Part shown: positions 8,135 through 15,398 of the stretch, in pieces
Numbering within the stretch: the first letter of the stretch is position 1
Layout: the number at the start of each line of letters is the position of its first letter
Source: an uncultured Prevotella sp.
Lineage (GTDB): Bacteria > Bacteroidota > Bacteroidia > Bacteroidales > Bacteroidaceae
Length of the DNA: 31,070 bases
Assembly: GCA_900542795.1 (NCBI GenBank)
Contig: UQPD01000004.1
Span: 1 to 31,070, forward strand
Direction: 5' to 3'
Position numbers and translations under genes: made by a program
The notes under the pieces: model-generated
The model's database searches: none
What the model was told of the DNA's origin: nothing
Seen by the model: only the letters and a program-made list of their open reading frames with translations

Positions 8135-8186
8135 AAAAAGTAACCCGCTAAAGCTTGTGTGAGTTGGAACACAGACCTTAGCGGGT
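8135..8186 (-). terminator. Terminator of the TonB-dependent receptor gene
   Basis: ACCCGCTAA (8143-8151) pairs with TTAGCGGGT (8178-8186), a perfect 9-bp stem, with an inner pair TGTGT (8156-8160)/ACACA (8169-8173). On the minus strand it is followed by TACTTTTT. It lies about 50 nt after the receptor stop. Confidence 0.75.
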
Positions 8187-8236
8187 GAAACAATGAAGTT
8201 GTCTAACCTTTTCTGACAAAGATTAGATTATCGCCA

Positions 8237-10306
8237 TTAACGCGGCAAACGGAAAGTGGCTCCTGCCATGACAAGGAAACCTGGCTGACGCACATTGCCT
8301 AAATCATAGTAGGGATGATTGGTTAGGTTAGTACCTTCAACAAAAAGTGTGTAAGAGGGTTGCGTCCACTGCAATTTGCAATCAAGCAGAGCATGTGTAC
8401 CATAAGGCGCTAAGTGTGCGGTAGGTTGCAAATTTTCGTAAACGAGATAAGCTCCCTCGCGCTGCTGCACGCGTAAGCTCCATTCTGCTGATAGGTGCGA
8501 CACGATGCGATGACGTAAACGCGCGCTAAACTTATGACGCAAATACTCCATGGCATAGTTCGATTTAAAGTAGTCTTCGCCTGCGCGACGGTGCTGATTA
8601 AGCCATGCATAAGACACAACAAACTGCTCGAAAGGCTGACGCTTGCCCCACCATTGCTGCAAATTGAGACGTGCATCGAGTCCTGCACCAAAATTGTCGA
8701 GCGAGAAGGATGTGGCGTGATAAATATCGTCAGCGGTACGCATAACCCAATCTATCATGTGGGTTCCACGCTGATAGTGGGCCTTTAAACGCAAACTGAT
8801 GATGGGGTGCAAGAAATCGGCACCAATGCGAAAGGCTGAACACTCTTCAGGACGAAGACCGACGTTGCCCTCTTGCGTAGGACTCTTATACCATAAATCG
8901 GTAAACGAAGGAAGACGCAACGATTTGTTCCATGAGGCATAAAGTCGCCATTGATGCGTAGGACGATAGCTAAGGTCTACACCTGGATAAAAACGAAACT
9001 TGCGGTCGATGGCATTGTTACGCTCTGCCATTACACCTGCCGAAAGTGTAAAGTTGTTCAACACAATGTTGTGTTCGACAAAATAAGATATATTCGTTCG
9101 GTCGTCCTTCTTTTTATAATAAAGCCCTTCTTGATGAGGAATGCCCACATACTGATCGGGCTGCAAGGCACGTCCTAAGTTTGTGCTATAAATGTCTTCC
9201 TGACGCAATTCTGCCCCAACGGCAGTACGTCCCAACTTCCATTGGGTCCACGCATTTACAGCTGCTGTATAAACGTCGCCTCGATGAAAGTTTTCGCCAG
9301 TAGCACTGTTACGAATTAGTTGAAAATGGTCGAGACTGCGCAACCACGATACTTGGGGCACAATGTGTACACGACCTTTGGTTTCGGCACGCATTGAAAG
9401 AAGATAACGACGCGTGGCTTCCCATTGGTTGGGATAGGCTGCCGAATAGAAGGTATTGGCACCAAAATCGTTAGCTGTGGCACCAAGTTGCATATCAAAA
9501 CGAAAATCTTGACTATCGTAACCCAATTGGGCAAAGCCTTTTCCGCCCTTAAAAGCACCATTCTTAACGGCTCCATCACTGCGCTGATAGCTACCGCTGG
9601 CTGAAGCACTCCAATTGTTGCCCCACTGCCATGCCGTGCGTGCTTCGCTGCGTACCGTACCATACGAACCACCTTCAAGCATAAGCTCTATAGGCGAGGC
9701 ATTGGCTCCACCACGGGTTACAACATTGATAGCTCCGCTAAAGGCTTGACTACCCATTACACGGGATGCTGCACCCTCGAGAATCTCGATGCGCTCTATA
9801 TCTGAAATATTTAAAGGGAAATCGGCCGCATTATGGCCTGTCTGTGGATTTACAATGGGAACACCGTTAATGAGAATAGCTATTTGATCGTGCGTTCCAC
9901 CATTGATGCTGATGTCCGTTTGAATACCAAACCCTCCGCGTTGCCGGACATCTACACCTGCTGAGAGTTTGAGAACGTCATTAACTGTGCGCACACCTGC
10001 CGCAGCAAGGTCATCGTGCGTAAGCGTCTGCACCTGACGGGCTGCCACATCGGCTGCCAATGGTGCACGAGTAGCTGATACTTCAGCACCACTCAACGAA
10101 AGGGTGTCAGACTTAACTGCACTACCATCGCACACAAGCATCATGCCACTATTTGTGGCCATAAGGCGAGGAGTAGCACACATCAATGTTGCTACACCAA
10201 GCACACCAATGCGCACTTCGCGATGCAAACAGCCAAATAGGCTCCAACCCTTGCGGTTGAAATGGTGGAAAGTTACCACCTGCTTCTGTTTGTTTGTGTT
10301 GAACAT
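8237..10306 (-). CDS. TonB-dependent outer-membrane receptor
   Basis: This is an outer-membrane beta-barrel that imports a bound ligand using TonB energy. The 689 residues begin with a long basic extension (FHHFNRKGWSLF, about 14-25) before a hydrophobic export segment (RIGVLGVATLMCAT, about 32-45). Then comes a plug domain of about 110 residues with VNDVLKLSAGVDVRQRGGFG, ISINGG, IAILINGVP and IERIEILEGAASRVMGSQAF. A barrel rich in aromatic alternating strands ends in GATFRLPR. There is no carboxypeptidase-like N-terminal domain, so this is not a SusC-type protein; BtuB/FepA-like size fits better. No partner transport genes or riboswitch are nearby, so the ligand is open. It lies directly after the metG terminator, with only a 31-nt gap and no clear promoter. 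Confidence 0.92.
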   Translation of the reverse strand: MFNTNKQKQVVTFHHFNRKGWSLFGCLHREVRIGVLGVATLMCATPRLMATNSGMMLVCDGSAVKSDTLSLSGAEVSATRAPLAADVAARQVQTLTHDDLAAAGVRTVNDVLKLSAGVDVRQRGGFGIQTDISINGGTHDQIAILINGVPIVNPQTGHNAADFPLNISDIERIEILEGAASRVMGSQAFSGAINVVTRGGANASPIELMLEGGSYGTVRSEARTAWQWGNNWSASASGSYQRSDGAVKNGAFKGGKGFAQLGYDSQDFRFDMQLGATANDFGANTFYSAAYPNQWEATRRYLLSMRAETKGRVHIVPQVSWLRSLDHFQLIRNSATGENFHRGDVYTAAVNAWTQWKLGRTAVGAELRQEDIYSTNLGRALQPDQYVGIPHQEGLYYKKKDDRTNISYFVEHNIVLNNFTLSAGVMAERNNAIDRKFRFYPGVDLSYRPTHQWRLYASWNKSLRLPSFTDLWYKSPTQEGNVGLRPEECSAFRIGADFLHPIISLRLKAHYQRGTHMIDWVMRTADDIYHATSFSLDNFGAGLDARLNLQQWWGKRQPFEQFVVSYAWLNQHRRAGEDYFKSNYAMEYLRHKFSARLRHRIVSHLSAEWSLRVQQREGAYLVYENLQPTAHLAPYGTHALLDCKLQWTQPSYTLFVEGTNLTNHPYYDLGNVRQPGFLVMAGATFRLPR

Positions 10307-10337
10307 GTTGTTTTGTAAAATATAAAATAAAAATAAA

Positions 10338-10383
10338 GGGATGTGTCAAGAGACGGAGCACTCTCCATTTCCTGACACACCCC
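10338..10383 (-). terminator. Terminator or attenuator between metG and the TonB receptor gene
   Basis: On the minus strand an 11-bp stem forms from plus-strand 10373-10383 and 10338-10348, with one G-U pair. An internal GGAG/CTCC hairpin lies in the loop and a U-rich run (UUUAUUUUUAUUUU) follows. It lies 16 nt after the metG stop and ends about 30 nt before the receptor ATG, so it sits in the receptor's upstream region. Confidence 0.75.
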
Positions 10384-10399
10384 TGAAAGTTAAGCGAGT

Positions 10400-12442
10400 T
10401 TATCCCACCTGACTACCAGGCTTGACATTGCCAAGCACAGAGGTTACGTTGAGCGAACCATCAAAGTTGACAGCTGAGAGAATCATGCCTTGGCTCTCGA
10501 TGCCCATCATCTTGCGAGGTGCAAAGTTGGCTACAAAAAGTACGTCCTTACCAATGAGTTGTTCGGGCTCATAGTATGCAGCAATGCCGCTAAGAATTGT
10601 GCGATCGGTACCTGTACCATCGTCAATGGTAAACTGCAAGAGTTTCTTTGACTTCTTCACCTTTTGGCAATCCTTGATGTGACCTACACGAATATCGAGC
10701 TTTTCGAAATCCTCGAATGATACGTTTTCCTTGATGTCGGCAGGCTTAAAGGCTGCTGCTTCGTTTGCCTTTTTAGTATCGAGCAACTTCTGTACTTGTG
10801 CATCAACCACGCTGTCTTCTATCTTCTCGAAGAGGAGTGTGGGCTCACCAAGCACATGACCAGCAGGCAAAAGGTCGATAGCACCTAAACGATCCCATTG
10901 TGCCTCTTCAATGTGGAGCATACCACGGAGTTTTTCACTTGAGAAGGGAAGGAACGGCTCAAAGGCTATTGCCAAGTTTGCAACAAGCTGGAGTGAAAGA
11001 TTAAGAATGGTCTTTACACGCTCAGGATCGGTTTTTACAACCTTCCAAGGCTCAGAATCTGCCAAATACTTGTTACCAATACGAGCAAGATTCATGGCTT
11101 CTTTCTGTGCATCGCGGAAACGGAAATTCTCAATGAGACGCTCCACTTCTGCCTTTACACCTTGGAACTCTTCGATGGTTTGACGGTCATAGTCGGTAAG
11201 TTCGCCAGCAGCAGGCACAACACCATCGTAATACTTCTTAGTGAGTTGGAGAGCACGATTCACAAAGTTGCCATATACGGCTACGAGCTCATTGTTATTG
11301 CGTGCTTGGAAGTCCTTCCAAGTAAAGTTGTTATCCTTTGTCTCAGGAGCATTGGCTGTAAGCACGTAGCGAAGCACGTCTTGCTTGCCTGGGAAGTCTA
11401 CAAGATATTCGTCGAGCCACACTGCCCAATTACGTGATGTAGAGATTTTATCGTCCTCAAGATTTAAGAACTCGTTTGCAGGCACGTTATCGGGAAGAAT
11501 GTATGAGCCTTCAGCCTTGAGCATGGCAGGGAAAACAATGCAGTGGAACACAATGTTATCCTTACCAATGAAGTGAATGAGGCGTGTATCGTCGCTCTTC
11601 CACCATTTTTCCCAATCGTTGGGCAACAATTCTTTGGTATTGCTAATGTAACCAATGGGAGCATCGAACCATACGTAAAGCACCTTACCTTCGGCACCTT
11701 CAACAGGAACAGGAATACCCCAATCCAAGTCGCGACTTACAGCACGAGGCTTAAGACCCATATCGAACCAACTCTTGCACTGACCCATTACGTTTGAACG
11801 CCATTCTTTGTGCTCCTCAGTAATCCAAGGTTCAAGCCATTGTTGGTGTTTGTCAAGGGGTAAATACCAGTGCTTGGTTTTACGCAACACAGGCTTTGAG
11901 CCGCTCACAGTTGAACGGGGATTGATGAGTTCTGTAGGCGAAAGAGCTGTACCACACTTTTCGCATTGGTCGCCATAAGCACCTTCTGCATGGCAGTGGG
12001 GGCATTCGCCTGTAATGTAACGGTCGGCAAGGAAGGTGTGTGCTTCCTCATCATAGTATTGTTCGCTTTCTTGTTCCACAAATTCGCCCTTATCATAGAG
12101 CTTGCGGAAAAAGTCGGAAGCGGTTTGCTTGTGAACCTCTGATGTGGTACGACCAAAAATGTCGAACGAGATGCCAAAGTCCTCGAACGAGTCTTTAATA
12201 ACCTTATTATAACGATCGACCACTTGCTGCGGTGTGCATCCTTCCTTACGTGCACGAATAGTTACGGGCACGCCATGCTCGTCTGAGCCACAAACAAAGA
12301 GCACATCGCGCTTTTTGAGGCGGAGATAACGCACATAGATATCGGCAGGCACATATACGCCAGCCAAGTGGCCAATGTGTACACCACCGTTGGCATAGGG
12401 CAGAGCTGCAGTGACAAGAGTGCGATTAAATGTCTTTTCCAT
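10400..12442 (-). CDS. metG: Methionyl-tRNA synthetase
   Basis: It charges tRNA-Met with methionine in the cytoplasm. The 680 residues show the HIGH box in GGVHIGHLAG (about 19-28) and a zinc knuckle CPHC...CEKC (about 144-160). The second signature is KISTSRNW (about 332-339) in place of KMSKS, a variant known in some class Ia enzymes. A C-terminal tRNA-binding OB-fold (EKLDIRVGHIKDC, about 572-584, through VANFAPRKMMGIESQGM) makes this the long, dimeric form. The ATG at 12442 is right before the Rossmann fold. It is bounded by a terminator on each side. The promoter is not clear: a TAATTTTT in the gap to typA is one base off the consensus. Confidence 0.97.
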   Translation of the reverse strand: MEKTFNRTLVTAALPYANGGVHIGHLAGVYVPADIYVRYLRLKKRDVLFVCGSDEHGVPVTIRARKEGCTPQQVVDRYNKVIKDSFEDFGISFDIFGRTTSEVHKQTASDFFRKLYDKGEFVEQESEQYYDEEAHTFLADRYITGECPHCHAEGAYGDQCEKCGTALSPTELINPRSTVSGSKPVLRKTKHWYLPLDKHQQWLEPWITEEHKEWRSNVMGQCKSWFDMGLKPRAVSRDLDWGIPVPVEGAEGKVLYVWFDAPIGYISNTKELLPNDWEKWWKSDDTRLIHFIGKDNIVFHCIVFPAMLKAEGSYILPDNVPANEFLNLEDDKISTSRNWAVWLDEYLVDFPGKQDVLRYVLTANAPETKDNNFTWKDFQARNNNELVAVYGNFVNRALQLTKKYYDGVVPAAGELTDYDRQTIEEFQGVKAEVERLIENFRFRDAQKEAMNLARIGNKYLADSEPWKVVKTDPERVKTILNLSLQLVANLAIAFEPFLPFSSEKLRGMLHIEEAQWDRLGAIDLLPAGHVLGEPTLLFEKIEDSVVDAQVQKLLDTKKANEAAAFKPADIKENVSFEDFEKLDIRVGHIKDCQKVKKSKKLLQFTIDDGTGTDRTILSGIAAYYEPEQLIGKDVLFVANFAPRKMMGIESQGMILSAVNFDGSLNVTSVLGNVKPGSQVG

Positions 12443-12487
12443 GTATGAGTTATGTCTTCTTTTTAAAAATTAAATGAGGGTTACTTT

Positions 12488-12525
12488 AAAAAACAATTTG
12501 TAGGAAGATGCATTCCTACAAATTG
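12488..12525 (-). terminator. Terminator of typA
   Basis: A perfect 13-bp inverted repeat (12494-12506 with 12513-12525) has a 6-nt loop and is followed on the minus strand by six T residues (12488-12493). It lies 37 nt beyond the typA stop. Confidence 0.82.
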
Positions 12526-12561
12526 CTTTAAAAATAGACTCCCTTTAAACATGCATTTTCA

Positions 12562-14361
12562 TCAATCGCGACCTGCACGCTTACGTGCCAAGTGGTCGAG
12601 AATGATTTTACGCATACGCATTGACTTAGGCGTAACTTCCACGTACTCGTCTTCTTTGATATACTCCAAAGCTTCCTCGAGCGAGAATACAATGGGAGGA
12701 ATAATACGTGCCTTGTCGTCGGCACCCGAAGCACGCATATTGGTGAGCTGCTTGGCTTTGGTTACGTTTACAACAAGGTCATTTTCGTGTACGTGTTCAC
12801 CCACAACCTGTCCGGCATAAACCTCATCTTGTGGATTGATAAAGAAGCGACCACGATCTTGCAAGTGGTCAATAGCGTAAGCAAATGCAGTTCCACTTTC
12901 GAGCGATATCATTGAACCATTTGAACGGCGTTGGATTTCACCCTTAAATGGTTGATATTCTTTGAAACGGTGTGCCATGATGGCTTCACCCTGTGAGGCT
13001 GTAAGCACATTGGTACGAAGACCGATGATGCCACGCGAAGGAATATTGAATTCGATGTCTACACGGTCGCCCATGTTAAGCATAGAAGTCATTTCGCCCT
13101 TACGACGCGTTACCATATCAATCATCTTCGAAGCAAACTCCTCGGGTACGTTAATAGTAAGCTCTTCAATAGGCTCGCACTTTTCACCGTCAATCTCTTT
13201 ATAGATTACCTGGGGCTGACCTACCTGCAATTCATAACCTTCGCGACGCATCGTCTCGATAAGCACTGAAAGATGGAGCACGCCACGTCCGCTAACAATC
13301 CAAGAGTCACCTGTTTCGTTACGCTTTACGCGCAAAGCAAGGTCTTTTTCAAGTTCTTTTTCGAGGCGATCGTTAATGTGACGTGAAGTACAGAACTTAC
13401 CTTCCTTACCAAAGAAGGGAGAGTCATTGATGGCAAAGAGCATCGACATGGTAGGTTCGTCAATAGCAATTGTAGGCAGGGGTTCGGGATTTTCGAAATC
13501 GCAGATAGTATCGCCAATTTCAAAATTCTCTAAACCAACTACAGCACAAATGTCACCAGAGCTCACAGCATCAGTGCGCTGACGACCCATACCCTCAAAG
13601 GTATGAACCTCCTTAATTTGTGTTTTCTCGAATGTGCCATCGCGGTGAGCAATCGTACACTTCATACCTTCACTAATGGTGCCACGATGAACGCGACCCA
13701 CTGCAATACGACCAGTATAGTTTGAGTAGTCGAGTGAAGTGATAAGCATCTGAGGAGTACCCTCTAACTGTGTAGGAGCAGGAATTACCTCGATGATTTT
13801 GTCGAGCAAGTAGTTAATGTTGTCGGTAGGCGTTTTGTAGTCTTCGCTCATCCAACCATTCTTTGCAGAACCATACACTACGGGGAAGTCGAGTTGGTCC
13901 TCAGTAGCATCGAGATCACACATAAGGTCGAACACCATTTCGTACACCTCTTCAGGGCGACAGTTAGGTTTATCCACCTTATTAACTACTACGATGGGTT
14001 TCAAACCAATTTGCAAAGCCTTTTGCAAGACAAAACGTGTCTGTGGCATCGGACCTTCGAAGGCATCGACAAGCAGAATGCAGCCATCTGCCATATTGAG
14101 CACACGCTCCACCTCGCCACCAAAGTCAGAGTGACCCGGAGTGTCGATGATGTTGATTTTTGTGTCCTTGTATCGAATAGACACGTTTTTAGAAAGGATG
14201 GTTATACCGCGCTCACGTTCGAGATCGTTGTTGTCGAGGATAAGTTCGCCGGCATTTTGGTTTTTGCGGAACAGGTGTCCGGCGAGGAGCATCTTGTCCA
14301 CGAGGGTAGTTTTACCGTGGTCTACGTGGGCAATGATGGCAATGTTACGAATGTCTTGCAT
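12562..14361 (-). CDS. typA: Ribosome-associated GTPase TypA/BipA
   Basis: This translational GTPase of the EF-G family binds ribosomes and assists 50S assembly and stress adaptation. The 599 residues show the P-loop AHVDHGKTTL (about 11-20), the switch I RGIT, switch II DTPGHSDFGGEV (about 73-84) and NKVDKP (about 127-132). These are followed by a beta-barrel domain, the EF-G-like III and V domains, and the BipA-specific C-terminal region (LTNMRASGADDKARI). The length and the HVDHGK start at residue 12 support the ATG at 14361. It is monocistronic, with a near-ideal promoter at 14395-14425 overlapped by an inverted repeat, and its own terminator. Confidence 0.97.
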   Translation of the reverse strand: MQDIRNIAIIAHVDHGKTTLVDKMLLAGHLFRKNQNAGELILDNNDLERERGITILSKNVSIRYKDTKINIIDTPGHSDFGGEVERVLNMADGCILLVDAFEGPMPQTRFVLQKALQIGLKPIVVVNKVDKPNCRPEEVYEMVFDLMCDLDATEDQLDFPVVYGSAKNGWMSEDYKTPTDNINYLLDKIIEVIPAPTQLEGTPQMLITSLDYSNYTGRIAVGRVHRGTISEGMKCTIAHRDGTFEKTQIKEVHTFEGMGRQRTDAVSSGDICAVVGLENFEIGDTICDFENPEPLPTIAIDEPTMSMLFAINDSPFFGKEGKFCTSRHINDRLEKELEKDLALRVKRNETGDSWIVSGRGVLHLSVLIETMRREGYELQVGQPQVIYKEIDGEKCEPIEELTINVPEEFASKMIDMVTRRKGEMTSMLNMGDRVDIEFNIPSRGIIGLRTNVLTASQGEAIMAHRFKEYQPFKGEIQRRSNGSMISLESGTAFAYAIDHLQDRGRFFINPQDEVYAGQVVGEHVHENDLVVNVTKAKQLTNMRASGADDKARIIPPIVFSLEEALEYIKEDEYVEVTPKSMRMRKIILDHLARKRAGRD

Positions 14362-14394
14362 ACAATAAATTACTAATACCTATATATTTGGGTG

Positions 14395-14425
14395 CAAAGT
14401 TACTGCAAGGTGAGAGAAGTGCAAA
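14395..14425 (-). promoter_or_regulatory. Promoter of typA
   Basis: On the minus strand TTTG (14422-14425) is followed after 19 bp by TAACTTTG (14395-14402). This is an exact match to the Bacteroidota consensus, with a predicted start near 14391 and a leader of about 30 nt. Confidence 0.8.
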
Positions 14426-14451
14426 ATGAAAGTGGAAAAAACTTTCATTTT
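14423..14451. promoter_or_regulatory. Inverted repeat overlapping the typA -33 box
   Basis: AAAATGAAAGT (14423-14433) and ACTTTCATTTT (14441-14451) are perfect 11-bp arms around a 7-nt spacer. The left arm covers three of the four -33 bases. It could be an operator for a dimeric regulator. Confidence 0.45.
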
Positions 14452-14497
14452 CACTTCCGAACCGCAGCGTAACTCGCGGAAACGTACCCAAACAAAC

Positions 14498-14523
14498 GAG
14501 GCTGTGCACTCCTGCACAGCCTC
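14498..14523. terminator. Strong hairpin between the beta-barrel protein gene and typA
   Basis: GAGGCTGTGCA (14498-14508) and TGCACAGCCTC (14513-14523) form a perfect 11-bp stem with a 4-nt loop. On the minus strand GTTTGTTT follows and on the plus strand ATTTT. It probably ends leftward transcripts before the typA promoter. Confidence 0.7.
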
Positions 14524-14571
14524 ATTTTAGGACAAGAACATAACAATCTTAGTATTCTACTTAACTCGATG

Positions 14572-14579
14572 CAAAGGTA
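14572..14579 (-). promoter_or_regulatory. Possible leftward -7 box in the gap (TACCTTTG)
   Basis: The minus strand reads TACCTTTG about 50 bp before the strong hairpin at 14498-14523. No protein gene starts in between, so if it is active it would give a short non-coding RNA. No -33 TTTG is visible. Confidence 0.25.
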
Positions 14580-14600
14580 CGGGCTTTTACAAGCCTTGGC

Positions 14601-14620
14601 AATACCTAAAATTAGGTATT
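14601..14620. repeat. Palindrome AATACCTAA-AA-TTAGGTATT
   Basis: Two perfect 9-bp arms lie around two bases, 14 bp after the stop of the beta-barrel protein gene. It shares AATACCTA with the arms of the intergenic palindromes at 15384-15398 and 17543-17559 and may be a short relative. Confidence 0.45.
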
Positions 14621-14634
14621 ATGCAGCGAGTTCT

Positions 14635-15288
14635 TTAAAATTTATAACCCAGCGACACCAAAGCCGACACATTACGCGAGCCTGTAGCATTGAATTTTCC
14701 AATACCCCAATCAGCCTCAACACCAATGGTTACGCTTGATGGGAATTGGTATCCCACAAAGGTTTGCACACCATAATCAAAGCGATGTGTACCTGGTTCG
14801 TCAAAGGTTTTGTTCTCATAAAAATAACGTTCTACGCCACTTTGTTCAGTGTCGCCTTTCGTTTTTTGCTTGCCACCCACCCCATAAGCCACATAAGGAC
14901 CAGCACTCATCACGATGTATCGGCTCTCGCCTAAGCGCCAATAATAACTAAAGAGCAAAGGCATCTCAATATAGTTTTGGGTAGCTGAACGATTTTTTAT
15001 TCCCAACAAAGGTTCGCCTGTTTCTTCGTTAAACATTTGGTTACCCTCGCGGTCGAACACAAATACGGTTTCGTTCGGATCTTTCCAGCCTTTGCCATAC
15101 ACCTCAATGCTTGGGGTAAAACTCCAATGCTGGTTTAGTTCCACTTCGTAGCCTAATCCAAGCTTAAAGGCACCCACAACTTGTGCTTGCCCATAATGCG
15201 AAGAAAAGCCACCACCAAACTTTAAGTGGAGGTTTTGCGCATGAGCTGCAACAGAGATTGTGAGTAATAAGAACAATATTTTTCTCAT
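14635..15288 (-). CDS. Small outer-membrane beta-barrel protein
   Basis: The 217 residues start with a signal peptide (MRKILFLLLTISVAAHAQ) cut after Gln or nearby. They continue as alternating aromatic strands with Gly/Tyr-rich turns (LKFGGGFSSHYG, LGLGYEVELNQHWSFTP, YIEMPLLFSYYW, GPYVAYGVGGK) and end in a typical terminal strand (ALVSLGYKF). IEMPLLFSYYW resembles the conserved strand of the PorT / porin-like beta-barrel (outer membrane protein beta-barrel, OmpX-like) families of Bacteroidota. About eight to ten strands fit the length. Its role is not known. It is flanked by a hairpin repeat on its upstream side and a terminator downstream, so it is probably monocistronic. I found no clear promoter. 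Confidence 0.85.
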   Translation of the reverse strand: MRKILFLLLTISVAAHAQNLHLKFGGGFSSHYGQAQVVGAFKLGLGYEVELNQHWSFTPSIEVYGKGWKDPNETVFVFDREGNQMFNEETGEPLLGIKNRSATQNYIEMPLLFSYYWRLGESRYIVMSAGPYVAYGVGGKQKTKGDTEQSGVERYFYENKTFDEPGTHRFDYGVQTFVGYQFPSSVTIGVEADWGIGKFNATGSRNVSALVSLGYKF

Positions 15289-15349
15289 TGTTTTTTGCTT
15301 TTTTATTTAGGGTACACAAATGTTTTTTGAGCAAAAAAGGAAATTACCT

Positions 15350-15398
15350 TAAGTAGGTGTTTTAATTTAGTTTTTTGAACTATTTGAATACCTACTTA
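15350..15398. repeat. Intergenic palindrome with TAAGTAGGTATTCAA-type arms (copy 2)
   Basis: TTGAATACCTACTTA (15384-15398) abuts the helicase stop codon. Facing it is a diverged arm TAAGTAGGTGTTTT (15350-15363). The arms could pair in the 3' end of the helicase mRNA and act as a terminator or stabiliser. Confidence 0.5.

Noticed and set aside
10307..10399. Cobalamin or other riboswitch before the TonB receptor
   Set aside because: The gap is too short and its structure is a simple terminator-type stem; no B12-box or TPP motif is seen.
13970..13978. TTATCCACC, one base off a DnaA box
   Set aside because: It is a single copy inside typA coding sequence with no cluster, so there is no evidence for an origin.
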